From Mycolicibacterium sp. P1-18 (GTDB taxonomy: Bacteria; Actinomycetota; Actinomycetes; Mycobacteriales; Mycobacteriaceae): a stretch of DNA of 64,000 bases. Below, one piece after another: positions 44,810-55,280 of this stretch (positions are counted from its first letter, which is position 1; each line of letters begins with the position of its first letter). The translations under genes were made by a program, and so were the position numbers. The notes beneath the pieces were generated by a model. It had not been told where the DNA came from, made no database searches, and was given only the letters and a program-made list of their open reading frames with translations. Where the stretch lies: assembly GCF_008329535.1 (NCBI RefSeq), contig NZ_NPKR01000003.1, forward strand, positions 496,001 through 560,000, in the 5' to 3' direction.

Positions 44810-45685
44810 GTGGCACAGCCCTTCCTCGGTAGCGAAGCGCTGGCGGCGGGCACGGTCGGTCTGCGCACTCTCCGCACCGGGTACGACCGCGTCTACCGCG
44901 ACGTCTACGTCCGCAAGGGCGACACCGTGACGGCCGCCGACCGCGCGGTGGCTGCGTGGTTGTGGTCGGGCCGGCAGGCGACCCTCGTCGGTCTCTCGGC
45001 CGCCGCGCTGCACGGATCGAAGTGGGTCGACCCGACGCTGCCCGCGGAGGTGAACCGCCGCAACGGCAAGCCCGCAACCGGAATCCTCGTTCGCCGGGAC
45101 GAGCTGTGCGACGACGAGGTGCAATCGATGGGCGCACTTCAGGTGTCCACGCCGGCCCGCACGGCGTTCGACCTGGGCCGCCGGCCGGGGCTGACGCTCG
45201 CGGTGGTGCGGGTGGACGCGTTGGCCAACGCAACGGGTCTGCAAGCGGCGGGGATTGCGCCGCTGGTCGCGCGGCACACCGGTGGTCGGGGGCTGCGGCA
45301 GCTGCGCACCGTGCTCGCGATGATGGACGGCGGAGCCGAGTCGCCGCAGGAGACCAGGACGCGACTGCTCCTCGTCGACGCGGGACTGCCTCCGCCGCGG
45401 ACGCAGATCGTGGTCGACGACTGGCGCGTCGACATGGGCTGGGAGGAGTTCAAGGTGGGGGTCGAGTACGACGGCGCCCACCATTGGACGGATTCACGCC
45501 AGCACCAGCGCGACATCGACCGGCATGCCGAACTGCTGGCGCGGGGCTGGCGCATCGTGCGGGTGAGCGCCGACATGCTGCGCCGTGATCGCGGCGTCGT
45601 CGTCGGCCGAACGTGCGCGGCCCTGCAGCAAGCGGGTGTCGAGTGGCCAGTTGTCGAACGGATTTGGGGCGATCGAGCGGCGTGA
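44810..45685 (+). CDS. DUF559/Vsr-like nuclease-fold protein with AbiEi-type N-terminal region
   Basis: A 291-residue protein from the GTG at 44810 (VAQPFLGSEALAAG); a GTG at 44792 would add 6 residues. The N-terminal part (about 1-110) resembles AbiEi-type winged-helix/antitoxin proteins (LRTGYDRVYRDVYVRKGD ... LVGLSAAALHG ... ILVRRDEL). The C-terminal domain has the PD-(D/E)XK layout: Glu in ESPQETRTR (about 181), Asp in RVDMGW (about 208), Glu/Asp in VGVEYDGAHHW (about 219-221), then GWRIVRVSADML. It stands alone with no partner toxin gene. Palindromic repeats flank it, the right one overlapping the last codons. The function is unknown; a nuclease or single-gene defence role is inference. 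Confidence 0.8.
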   Translation: MAQPFLGSEALAAGTVGLRTLRTGYDRVYRDVYVRKGDTVTAADRAVAAWLWSGRQATLVGLSAAALHGSKWVDPTLPAEVNRRNGKPATGILVRRDELCDDEVQSMGALQVSTPARTAFDLGRRPGLTLAVVRVDALANATGLQAAGIAPLVARHTGGRGLRQLRTVLAMMDGGAESPQETRTRLLLVDAGLPPPRTQIVVDDWRVDMGWEEFKVGVEYDGAHHWTDSRQHQRDIDRHAELLARGWRIVRVSADMLRRDRGVVVGRTCAALQQAGVEWPVVERIWGDRAA

Positions 45686-45702
45686 CGGGCCACTCGCGGG
45701 CT
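45639..45702. repeat. Right palindromic repeat bounding the DUF559 gene
   Basis: GAGTGGCCAGTT (45641-45652) and GGGCCACTCGCGGG (45687-45700) face each other, like the left repeat. The first arm encodes EWPV in the gene's last codons; the second lies between its stop and the convergent sigG stop. ATCGAGCGGCG (45672-45682) is shared with the left side. Confidence 0.75.
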
Positions 45703-46696
45703 AGAGGGTGGGTGCCAGCCCGAACTTCTCGAACAGGTCGCCGTCCTGCGCGTGGAACGCCACCACGTGCGACACCTTGCCGGCCCGAACGCTGAGCACG
45801 TGCAGCTGGAACGCCTCGTGCACACCGGTTTCGGGGTTGAGCATGTACAGCGCGGCCGCGGGCTGGCCGTTGGCGGTGGTGGTGACGAAGCGCATGTCGC
45901 CCGCCCCCTGCGCCGGGCAGTGCACCGTGGACAGGGTGACGATGTCCGCCGGACCCCGGTACCAGCCGTCGAACGGCGGCATCTCGAAGATCGCGTCCTC
46001 GGTGAACAGCTTCACCAGCTGGTCCATGTCGTAGGTCTCGAAGGCGTCGACGTACTTGGCCAGCATCTCCCGGGCCTCCGGCGATTCGGGCGCGGCGATG
46101 TCGTCGTCCTGGCTCGGCTGGATCTCGTCGAGCTGCGCGCGAGCCCGTTGCAGCAGGCTGTTGACCGCCGCGGTGCTGGCGCCGATGGCCTCGCCGACCT
46201 CGGCGGCCTTCCACTGCAACACCTCGCGCATGAGCAGCACCGCCCGCTGGCGGGCCGAGAGATGTTGCAGCGCAGCGATGAACGCCAACCGCACCGAATC
46301 GCGGGAGGCCACGATGACCGACGGGTCGGACGGATTCTCGTCCGCGGCATCCGGCAGCGGCTGCAGCCAGGTGATCTCGGGGTGCTCGGCGATGTCGGCC
46401 GTGGGGTCGGCGTTGGGGGCGCCCAGACCGCTGGGCAGCGGGCGCCGCTGCCGGCCGTCGAGCGCCGTCAGGCACGTGTTGGTGGCGATGCGGTAGAGCC
46501 AGGTGCGGATCGACGACCGGCCCTCGAAGCCGTCGTAGGACTTCCACGCCCGCAGGTAGGTCTCCTGCACCAGGTCCTCGGCGTCGTGAAGCGACCCCGT
46601 CATGCGGTAGCAGTGCGCCAGAAGCTCCCGCCGGTACCGCTGGGCGTCGGCGAGGAAGGCGTCCTTCGAGTCAAAGGTTTCGGCGAGCACACTCAC
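45701..46696 (-). CDS. sigG: ECF sigma factor SigG with SnoaL-like domain
   Basis: A 331-residue extracytoplasmic-function sigma factor. Region 2: HCYRMTGSLHDAEDLVQETYLRAWKSYDGFEGRSSIRTWLYRIATNTC. Linker WLQPLPDA; region 4: LQHLSARQRAVLLMREVLQWKAAEVGEAIGASTAAVNSLLQRARAQL. A C-terminal SnoaL/NTF2-like domain (about 205-331) has YDMDQLVKLFTEDAIFEMPPFDGWYRG, a domain known to modulate activity in such sigma factors that lack a separate anti-sigma. The order (next to the Rv0183-type lipase) matches Rv0182c. The start GTG at 46696 is divergent from the lipase gene. No anti-sigma gene is adjacent. Confidence 0.92.
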   Translation of the reverse strand: MSVLAETFDSKDAFLADAQRYRRELLAHCYRMTGSLHDAEDLVQETYLRAWKSYDGFEGRSSIRTWLYRIATNTCLTALDGRQRRPLPSGLGAPNADPTADIAEHPEITWLQPLPDAADENPSDPSVIVASRDSVRLAFIAALQHLSARQRAVLLMREVLQWKAAEVGEAIGASTAAVNSLLQRARAQLDEIQPSQDDDIAAPESPEAREMLAKYVDAFETYDMDQLVKLFTEDAIFEMPPFDGWYRGPADIVTLSTVHCPAQGAGDMRFVTTTANGQPAAALYMLNPETGVHEAFQLHVLSVRAGKVSHVVAFHAQDGDLFEKFGLAPTL

Positions 46697-46724
46697 GAAT
46701 CAAGAGCCTACCGAGAGGGTGTGA

Positions 46725-48661
<1,937 letters not shown>

Positions 48662-48677
48662 TGACTAGACTTCGGCC

Positions 48678-49610
48678 ATGACCAGAACCGTGGTTGCCCA
48701 GGCGTACGGCGGGCCGGAAGTGCTTGTGCTGCAAGACATCGAGCTGCCCGATCTCGCGGACGGGCAGGTGCGCGTCGACGTCCGCGCGGCGGGCACCAAC
48801 CCGTTCGACTTCAAGTCCTACAGCGGCGACATGGGTGACGACCCCGCGAGGTTGCCTTTGCCGGTCGGGTCGGAGGTGTCGGGCGTGGTCGCGGCGATCA
48901 CGTCCGGCGCCACCGGATACACCGGGCCACTGACAGTGGGCGACGAGGTGATCGTCACCAACGTCGACGGCGGATACGCCGACCAGGTCGTCGCGAACGC
49001 CGCCGACGTGGGCCGCAAGCCCGGGAACCTCAGCTTCGAGCAAGCGGCGGGGCTGCTCCTGACCGGCGAGACCGCATGGCACCTGTTGACCAACACGCGA
49101 GTGGGGACGGGCGACACCGTGCTCGTCCACGGCGCCGGCGGCGGCGTCGGGCTGATGGCCGTGCAGCTGGCGGTCGCCAGGGGCGCACGGGTGATCGCCA
49201 CCGCGAGCCCCGCCAAGCACGATCAGCTGAGCGAATACGGCGCCGAACCCGTCACCTACGGCGACGGACTGGCCGACCGCGTCCGGGCGATCGGGCCGGT
49301 CGACGCGGCGCTCGACCTGGTCGGCACCGACGAGGCCCTGGACACGTCGGTGGAGCTGGTCGCCGACCGCTCCCGCATCGCCACGATCGCCGGCTTCGCC
49401 AGGGCGGGTGAGCTCGGGATAGCGGTGCTGACCGGCGCCGACGGCGGTCAGGCGATCCGCGACGCCGCCCGGCCCGAACTGCTCGAGCTGGCGGCGGCGG
49501 GACGGCTCCAGGTCACCGTCGACCGGGTGTTTCCGCTCGCCGAGGCCGCCGAGGCGCACCGGTACCTGCAGACCGGCCACGCCCGCGGAAAAGTCGTACT
49601 GGTCCCCTAG
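48678..49610 (+). CDS. NADPH:quinone oxidoreductase-type MDR protein
   Basis: A 310-residue zinc-less medium-chain reductase of the QOR class. GroES-like part with VRVDVRAAGTNPFDFKSYSG and VGSEVSGVVAAIT; NADPH-binding motif VLVHGAGGGVGLMAVQLAVARGARVIATAS (AxxGGVG form); C-terminal end RVFPLAEAAEAHRYLQTGHARGKVVL. No structural zinc Cys cluster is present. It is likely to reduce quinones or enones using NADPH. It starts 16 bases after the lipoprotein gene and ends 9 bases before the DUF2786 gene. Confidence 0.88.
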   Translation: MTRTVVAQAYGGPEVLVLQDIELPDLADGQVRVDVRAAGTNPFDFKSYSGDMGDDPARLPLPVGSEVSGVVAAITSGATGYTGPLTVGDEVIVTNVDGGYADQVVANAADVGRKPGNLSFEQAAGLLLTGETAWHLLTNTRVGTGDTVLVHGAGGGVGLMAVQLAVARGARVIATASPAKHDQLSEYGAEPVTYGDGLADRVRAIGPVDAALDLVGTDEALDTSVELVADRSRIATIAGFARAGELGIAVLTGADGGQAIRDAARPELLELAAAGRLQVTVDRVFPLAEAAEAHRYLQTGHARGKVVLVP

Positions 49611-49619
49611 CTTGATGCC

Positions 49620-50369
49620 ATGAGTGACGACAAGATGCTGGCGCGCATCGCAGCCCTCCTGCGCCAAGCCGAGAACACCGAGAATCCCCACGAAGCCGAA
49701 GCGTTCATGTCGGCCGCGCAGCGCCTCGCGACGACCACGTCGATCGACCTGGCGGTGGCCAGGGCGCACTCGGCGACGCGCACCGCCGCGCAGACGCCCG
49801 TCCAGCGCACCATCACCATCGGCGAGGCGGGCAGCAAGGGCCTGCGCACCTACGTCCAGTTGTTCGTCGCGATCGCGATGGCCAACGACGTCAAGTGCGA
49901 CGTGGCGTCGAACTCGACCTTCGTCTACGCCTACGGGTTCGCCGAGGACATCGACGCCACCCATGCGCTCTACGCCAGCCTGGTGGTGCAGATGGTGAAG
50001 GCCTCGGATGCCTACATCGCCACCGGCGAGCACAAGCCCACCCCGACCATCACCGCCCGGCTGAACTTCCACCTGGCGTTCGGCGGGCGGGTCGGGCAAC
50101 GCCTGGCCGAGGCGCGCGAAGAGGCCAGGCAGGAGGCGACCACGGGTCGTGACCAGCAGCCGGGAACCGCTATCGCGTTGCGCAACAAGGACCTCGAGCT
50201 GAAGAGCTTCTACCGCTCGGCGTCCAAGGCGCGGGGCACGTGGCGGGCCAGCAGTGCCTCCGCAGGCTATTCGTCGGCGGCCCGGCGGGCCGGAGACCGG
50301 GCGGGCCGACGGGCGCGGCTGGGGCCAAGCACCGAGCTCGCCGGGTCGCGAAAGCCCTTGGACCGGTAG
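49620..50369 (+). CDS. DUF2786 domain protein (Rv0184-like)
   Basis: A 249-residue protein, the same length as Rv0184. The DUF2786 motif is at the N terminus: KMLARIAALLRQAENTENPHEAEAFMSAAQRLATTTSIDLAVARA. The middle part is mixed, and the C terminus is basic with Ser/Ala/Arg-rich composition (ARRAGDRAGRRARLG). The function is unknown. It lies 7 bases upstream of a HExxH protein gene, with which it is conserved as a pair in mycobacteria (from memory of Rv0184-Rv0185). Confidence 0.85.
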   Translation: MSDDKMLARIAALLRQAENTENPHEAEAFMSAAQRLATTTSIDLAVARAHSATRTAAQTPVQRTITIGEAGSKGLRTYVQLFVAIAMANDVKCDVASNSTFVYAYGFAEDIDATHALYASLVVQMVKASDAYIATGEHKPTPTITARLNFHLAFGGRVGQRLAEAREEARQEATTGRDQQPGTAIALRNKDLELKSFYRSASKARGTWRASSASAGYSSAARRAGDRAGRRARLGPSTELAGSRKPLDR

Positions 50370-50376
50370 GGGATCG

Positions 50377-50868
50377 GTGCCGCGCGACTCTCAGCGCTCG
50401 AAGGTCTACGCCGCCGAGCACTTCGTGCGGACGCTGTTCGACCGCGCCGCCGAACGCGGCACGAGGGCCGTCGACTTCTTCGGTGCCCAGCTGACGCTGC
50501 CGCCGGAGGCGCGGTTCGCCTCCACGGACTCGGTGCGCGGCTACGTCGACGAGGTGATGGCCCTGCCGTCGGTGCGGTCGCGGTGGCCCGAGGCCGAACC
50601 GCTGACGGTCCGCCCCCGCCGCGGGGTGAGCGCCGCGCACTACGAGTACGACGGCGGTGTCGCGGCCATCGCCGTGCCGGATCGCGAAAGTACCTGGACA
50701 CTGCGGGAACTGGTCGTCCTGCACGAAGTCGCCCACCACCTGTGCCGGTGCGACCCGCCGCACGGACCCGGCTTCACCGCCGCCCTCTGCGAGTTGACCG
50801 AGACGGTGATGGGCCCGGAGGTCGGGCACGTGCTGAGGGTGACCTACGCCAAGGAAGGCGTACGGTAG
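50377..50868 (+). CDS. Putative metallohydrolase with HExxHH motif (Rv0185-like, TIGR04338)
   Basis: A 163-residue protein starting at GTG 50377 with AGGGGA 3 to 8 bases upstream. The zinc-protease-type motif LVVLHEVAHHLCRC (about residue 117) is followed by PPHGPGFTAALCELTETVMGPE, which may supply the third ligand. There is no signal peptide, so it acts in the cytoplasm. It resembles the family named putative metallohydrolase TIGR04338; the substrate is unknown. It sits between the DUF2786 gene and an O-methyltransferase gene 6 bases downstream. Confidence 0.8.
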   Translation: MPRDSQRSKVYAAEHFVRTLFDRAAERGTRAVDFFGAQLTLPPEARFASTDSVRGYVDEVMALPSVRSRWPEAEPLTVRPRRGVSAAHYEYDGGVAAIAVPDRESTWTLRELVVLHEVAHHLCRCDPPHGPGFTAALCELTETVMGPEVGHVLRVTYAKEGVR

Positions 50869-50874
50869 CGAGCC

Positions 50875-51540
50875 ATGGACGAACCCGACCCGCGCGCCCT
50901 CGACGCGATGTACGGCGAGTTGCTGCACACCGAGGACGCCGCGCTGGCCGGGGCCCGCGAGAGTGCCGTCGCCGCAGGCATGCCCGCCATCGAGGTCTCC
51001 GCCCAGCACGCCAAGCTGCTGACCCTGCTGGCCACCATCGCCAAGGCCACCCGGGTGCTCGAGATCGGCACCCTCGCCGGCTACAGCACCATCGCGCTGG
51101 CGCGCGGGGTCGGGCCGGCCGGTCGCGTCGTCACGCTGGAGTACGACCCCAGGCACGCCGAGGTGGCCAGGGGGAACCTGGTGGCCGCGGGCGTCGACGA
51201 CCGGGTGGAGATCGTGGTCGGCGCCGCGCTGGACTCGCTGCCGACGCTCGCCGCGCGGGGTGAGCGCTTCGACATGTTCTTCGTCGACGCCGACAAGGAG
51301 AACAACGTCGCCTACGTGAACTGGGCGATCGAACTGGCCACCCCCGGCGCGGTGCTGGTGGTCGACAACATCGCCCGCTTCGGTCGGGTGCTCGACCCCG
51401 CGCCCGACGACCGACAGGCCCGGGCCGTGCACGACATGTTCGCGATGATGGGCGAGCACCCCCGCCTCGACACCGCCGCCATTCAGACCGTCGGCACCAA
51501 GGGCTGGGACGGGTTCGCCGTCGCCGTCATCCGGCCCTGA
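50875..51540 (+). CDS. O-methyltransferase (Rv0187-like)
   Basis: A 221-residue SAM-dependent methyltransferase of the catechol/caffeoyl-CoA type (methyltransferase family 3), close in length to Rv0187 (220). SAM-binding VLEIGTLAGYSTIALARGVG, metal/catalytic region DMFFVDADKENNVAYVNWAIEL and VVDNIARFGRVLD. Requirement for a divalent metal is expected from the family. The physiological substrate is unknown. Rv0186 (bglS), which lies between these genes in M. tuberculosis, is absent here. Confidence 0.9.
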   Translation: MDEPDPRALDAMYGELLHTEDAALAGARESAVAAGMPAIEVSAQHAKLLTLLATIAKATRVLEIGTLAGYSTIALARGVGPAGRVVTLEYDPRHAEVARGNLVAAGVDDRVEIVVGAALDSLPTLAARGERFDMFFVDADKENNVAYVNWAIELATPGAVLVVDNIARFGRVLDPAPDDRQARAVHDMFAMMGEHPRLDTAAIQTVGTKGWDGFAVAVIRP

Positions 51541-51616
51541 CCCGGATTGAGTCCGCTGTCTGACGTTCTTCGCGCAACGCCGCGCGGGCCGGGCGGGTTC
51601 TTGTAGCGTCGAAAAC

Positions 51617-52579
51617 GTGCCACCCCGACGGAGCACACGCAGCATCGCGCCCGTGACCGTGCTGGTCACGCTCCTCTTCGTGGCCGCGGCTGCCCTGCGC
51701 GGCTACGTCCCGGGGGCCGAAGTCGGGCCCCGCCCACCGCCGTCGGACAACCCCGTCGTGACGGCCGCCGTCGTCGGACTGCTGGTGGCCTCGGTGACCG
51801 TCGTCGCGGTCGCGGTCGTCACCCGGTTGCGGAACCGCAGTGCCAGCCCACCATCGATGGCGAGCCGACCCGACTGGTCCCGCGGCGACCTGGGGCGCCC
51901 GACGTGGCGGATGGCGCTGATCGCGTTCGGGGTGGTCCTCGGCTGGCTGCTGGTGTCGATCCTGCTGAGCCGGCTGGGCGCGGGTCTGGGGGACGACGAC
52001 GCCGACGGTGCGGGCGCGACGCCGACCGCGACCGACGCCGCGTCGTCCACCCCGGACGCGGGCGGGGCCGCGCCACCCATGCCGCCGGAGGCGGACCCGG
52101 GGACGAACCTGCTGAGCTACTTCTACGCCGCGACGGCGGTCTTCGTCGTCGTGCTGGTCATCGGCACGATCGTCGCGGCGCGCCGACGTGGTCCGCTGTC
52201 GGCGAGTGCCCCGGACGTCGACCACCCCGGCGGTGTCGCCGAGGCCGGCTCCCAATCCCTTGCTCTGGCAGCCGAAGTGGGGCTCGCGGAGGTGGAGGAC
52301 CTCAGCCGCGAGCCCCGCAAGGCGATCATCGCCTGCTACGCGGCGATGGAACGCCAGCTGTCGCTGCTGCCCGACGCCGCGCCGCGCGACTTCGACACGG
52401 CGTCGGAGGTGCTGGCCCGCGCCGTCGACCATCACGCCCTGGCCCCCGACAGCGCCACCCAGCTGGTCGACCTCTTCGAGGAGGCGCGCTTCAGTCCGCA
52501 CGTCATGAACGAGGGCCACCGCGACGCGGCGGTCGCCGTCCTCACCCAGGTGTTGGACGAGCTCCGGAGTCGCGTGTGA
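51617..52579 (+). CDS. DUF4129 domain membrane protein of moxR3 cluster
   Basis: A 320-residue membrane protein with three hydrophobic segments: TVLVTLLFVAAAALRGY (near the start), TAAVVGLLVASVTVVAVAVV, and a later pair around MALIAFGVVLGWLLVSILL and ATAVFVVVLVIGTIVA. The C-terminal cytoplasmic DUF4129 domain has KAIIACYAAMERQLSLLPDAAPRDFDTASEVLARAV and LVDLFEEARFSPHVMNEGHRDAA. It is the first gene of a five-gene set; size and order match M. tuberculosis Rv3166c. The start GTG at 51617 overlaps nothing upstream; the stop overlaps the next start. Confidence 0.85.
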   Translation: MPPRRSTRSIAPVTVLVTLLFVAAAALRGYVPGAEVGPRPPPSDNPVVTAAVVGLLVASVTVVAVAVVTRLRNRSASPPSMASRPDWSRGDLGRPTWRMALIAFGVVLGWLLVSILLSRLGAGLGDDDADGAGATPTATDAASSTPDAGGAAPPMPPEADPGTNLLSYFYAATAVFVVVLVIGTIVAARRRGPLSASAPDVDHPGGVAEAGSQSLALAAEVGLAEVEDLSREPRKAIIACYAAMERQLSLLPDAAPRDFDTASEVLARAVDHHALAPDSATQLVDLFEEARFSPHVMNEGHRDAAVAVLTQVLDELRSRV

Positions 52580-53061
52580 CCAGGATCGGAGTGGTCGCGA
52601 TCGTGGTGGTGCTCGGCGTCCAACTGCTGGCGCTCGGGCATCCCGACCGCCACGTCGCGCTGTGGATGGGCGCGGCGGCGGCCACGGTTGCGCTGTTGAC
52701 GATGCGCTGGTTGGTGACGCGTGACGGTGGGTCCGTGGACGACGACTCCCGGGCCCGCGACCCCGCCGAGACGTTGCGGCGCTGGCGGTCGAAGACCGAA
52801 ATCATGATCGCCCGCGCCGATTCCACCCGCTCGGACTGGGACAAGTATCTGCGGCCCATGCTCGCGCGGCAGTTCGAACTCGCCACCGGATCGCGAAAGG
52901 GCAAGGATCCGAGGATCTTCCGGGCGACGGCCGTGGCGCTGTTCGGCGAGCAGCTGTGGGTGTGGGTCGACCCCGACAACGTGTCGCGCACCGGTGTGGC
53001 GGAACCGGGGCCCGGCCGTGCGGTGCTCGACGAGGTCCTTCGACGACTGGAGGGGATATGA
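52576..53061 (+). CDS. Small membrane protein of moxR3 cluster (Rv3165c-like)
   Basis: A 161-residue protein with two N-terminal membrane segments (IGVVAIVVVLGVQLLALG and LWMGAAAATVALLTMRWLV), then a charged cytoplasmic part (TLRRWRSKTEIMIARADSTRSDWDKYLRPMLARQFEL) found in proteins next to MoxR and DUF58 genes. The GTG at 52576 overlaps the previous stop and its own stop overlaps the moxR ATG, so expression is tightly coupled. The function is not known. Confidence 0.82.
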   Translation: MTRIGVVAIVVVLGVQLLALGHPDRHVALWMGAAAATVALLTMRWLVTRDGGSVDDDSRARDPAETLRRWRSKTEIMIARADSTRSDWDKYLRPMLARQFELATGSRKGKDPRIFRATAVALFGEQLWVWVDPDNVSRTGVAEPGPGRAVLDEVLRRLEGI

Positions 53062-54023
53062 GCCTGTCGGTGACCACCACCGCCGCCCGCTGCGAGGCGG
53101 TGCTCGACGAGATCCAGCGCGTCGTCGTGGGCCGCCGGCCCGCGCTGACCCTGATCCAGACGGCGCTGCTAGCGCGCGGGCACGTCCTGATCGAAGACCT
53201 TCCCGGCCTTGGCAAGACGCTGATCGCCCGGTGCTTCGCGGCGGCGCTGGGGCTGGAGTTCACCCGGGTGCAGTTCACGCCCGACCTGCTGCCGGCCGAC
53301 CTGCTGGGGTCGACGATCTACGACATGCAGTCGGGTCGGTTCGAGTTCCGGCCCGGCCCGATCTTCAGCAACCTGCTGCTGGCCGACGAGATCAACCGGA
53401 CGCCACCGAAGACGCAGGCGGCGCTGCTGGAGGCGATGGCCGAACGGCAGGTGAGCGTCGACGGCATCACCCACCACCTTCCCGACCCGTTCATCGTGCT
53501 GGCCACCGACAACCCGATCGAATACGAGGGCACCTATCCGCTGCCGGAGGCACAGCTCGACCGGTTCACCATCCGGCTGGAGCTGCGGTACCTGACCGAG
53601 CAGGACGAGGCCGCGATGCTGCGGCGCCGGCTGGACCGTGGATCGGCCGAGCCCGCCGTCGCCCGGGTCGTGGACGCGGCCGACCTTCTCGCCATGCGGG
53701 AGTCGGTCGAACAGGTCACCGTGCACGACGACGTGCTGCAGTACGTGGTCTCGCTGGCGGCGGCCAGCCGCCAGCATCCCCAGGTGGCCGTCGGCGCCAG
53801 CCCACGCGCCGAACTGGACCTCGTCCAGCTGGCCCGCGCGCAGGCGTTGCTCCTGGGCCGCGACTACGTGATTCCCGAAGACGTCAAGGCGTTGGCCGTG
53901 CCCGCCATGGCGCACCGGATCAGCCTGCGCCCCGAGATGTGGGTCAAGCAGGTGCGCACCTCGGACGTGGTGGAGGAGCTGCTGCGCCGGCTGCCGGTGC
54001 CGAGGACCCGCGGGGCGACGTGA
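53058..54023 (+). CDS. moxR3: MoxR-type AAA+ ATPase
   Basis: A 321-residue MoxR-family ATPase thought to act as a chaperone for metal or cofactor insertion and complex assembly together with vWA/DUF58 proteins. Walker A EDLPGLGKTLIAR (about 46-58), Walker B LLLADEINRTPPKTQAALLEAMAE, sensor 1 IVLATDNPIEYEGTYPLPEAQLDRF and sensor 2 in VGASPRAELDLVQLARAQAL. Gene order and size correspond to M. tuberculosis Rv3164c (moxR3). The start ATG at 53058 overlaps the previous stop, and the stop overlaps the DUF58 start. Confidence 0.9.
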   Translation: MSLSVTTTAARCEAVLDEIQRVVVGRRPALTLIQTALLARGHVLIEDLPGLGKTLIARCFAAALGLEFTRVQFTPDLLPADLLGSTIYDMQSGRFEFRPGPIFSNLLLADEINRTPPKTQAALLEAMAERQVSVDGITHHLPDPFIVLATDNPIEYEGTYPLPEAQLDRFTIRLELRYLTEQDEAAMLRRRLDRGSAEPAVARVVDAADLLAMRESVEQVTVHDDVLQYVVSLAAASRQHPQVAVGASPRAELDLVQLARAQALLLGRDYVIPEDVKALAVPAMAHRISLRPEMWVKQVRTSDVVEELLRRLPVPRTRGAT

Positions 54024-55279
54024 TCGACACGCGCTCGGCCGACGTCGAATTGCGTTGGCGGGCATCGCCACTGGCGCTGTCGCTGGCCTCCTGCGCGGCG
54101 GTGGCGCTCGCGGTGGCGCTGATCGGATCGCGGTGGCAGCTGGTGGTGTTCGCCGCGCCGCTGGTCGGCGTGCTGGTGTCGCTGCGGTGGCAGCGGCCGG
54201 TGCCGACGGTCCGGGTGCACGCCGAGCCGGGCCTGGTGCGCTGCTTCGAGGACGAGGAGGTCCGTCTGGAGGTCTGGGCGAGCACCGACGACGGATCGCC
54301 GGTCCGGCTGACGGTCGAGATGACCGACGGGGCGGCGCTCGAGGTGGCCCGCCGCCCGTCGGGCCGGTTCGAGATCGTGACGTCGGCGCCGCGGTGGGGC
54401 CGCTATCCGGTGACCGTGCGGGTGCACGTGACCGGTAGGGGCGGCCTGCTCGCCGGATCGGCCGCGGCCGGGGGCATCACCGTCGCCGAGGTGTTCGTAT
54501 TCCCCGTCGCCCCAGCACAATCCACCGCCCTGCCCAGGACCGAGCTGCTGGACCGCCTCGGCACCCACCTGACGCGGCACGTCGGGCGGGGCGTCGAATA
54601 CGGCGGCATCCGGGCCTACGTACCCGGCGACCAGCTGCGTACCGTCAACTGGCCGGTCAGCGCGCGCCGCGGCAGCCTGCACGTCACCGAGCGGCTGAGC
54701 GAGCGCGCCACCGACGTCGTCGTCCTCGTCGACGGCTACGACCAGCCGCCGGGTCCCGCCACCGAGGCCTCCGAACGCACCATGCGGGGCGCGGTGCAGG
54801 TGGTGCAGAGCGCGCTGCGCAACGGCGACCGGGCCGGCGTCGTGGCCCTGGGTGGGCAGACCCGTTGGCTGAGTGCCGACATCGGCCGTCGCCAGTTCTA
54901 CCGCGTCCTCGACGCCATCCTCGGGGCGGGGGACGGGCACGAGACCACCCCCGGCACGCTGGCGCCGCGTGCCGCGATGCCGGTGGGCGCCGTCGTCGTG
55001 GCGTTCTCGACCCTGCTGGACACCGACTTCGCCCTCGCCCTGATCGACCTCTGCCGCCGGGGCCACGTCGTGGTGGCCGTCGACGTCCTCGACGGCGCCC
55101 CCTTCCAAGACCTGAACGACCCGCTGATCGCCCGCATGTGGTCGATGCAGCGGGCGTTCATGTACCGCGACATGCGGACCATCGGCGTCGACGTGGTCGG
55201 GTGGTCGACCGACGGCACCCTCGACCAGGTGATGGGTCTGGCGCCAAGGCGCCGGAAGCGCTCCGCGGCGAGGAGGTGA
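54020..55279 (+). CDS. DUF58 (vWA-like) membrane protein
   Basis: A 419-residue partner of the MoxR ATPase. Two N-terminal membrane segments (about 15-50) are followed by a beta-rich domain, then the DUF58 signature GIRAYVPGDQLRTVNWPVSARRGSLHVTERL. A vWA-like fold follows, starting at TDVVVLVDGYD and MPVGAVVVAFSTLLDTDFALAL. The C terminus is basic (APRRRKRSAARR). The MoxR-DUF58 pair is conserved widely; the client protein is unknown. It corresponds to Rv3163c. Confidence 0.88.
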   Translation: MIDTRSADVELRWRASPLALSLASCAAVALAVALIGSRWQLVVFAAPLVGVLVSLRWQRPVPTVRVHAEPGLVRCFEDEEVRLEVWASTDDGSPVRLTVEMTDGAALEVARRPSGRFEIVTSAPRWGRYPVTVRVHVTGRGGLLAGSAAAGGITVAEVFVFPVAPAQSTALPRTELLDRLGTHLTRHVGRGVEYGGIRAYVPGDQLRTVNWPVSARRGSLHVTERLSERATDVVVLVDGYDQPPGPATEASERTMRGAVQVVQSALRNGDRAGVVALGGQTRWLSADIGRRQFYRVLDAILGAGDGHETTPGTLAPRAAMPVGAVVVAFSTLLDTDFALALIDLCRRGHVVVAVDVLDGAPFQDLNDPLIARMWSMQRAFMYRDMRTIGVDVVGWSTDGTLDQVMGLAPRRRKRSAARR

Positions 55280-55280
55280 C

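Noticed and set aside
44684..45702. DUF559 unit as an insertion sequence
   Set aside because: No transposase, no clear target-site duplication and no simple terminal inverted repeats; the repeats are internal palindromes on both sides.
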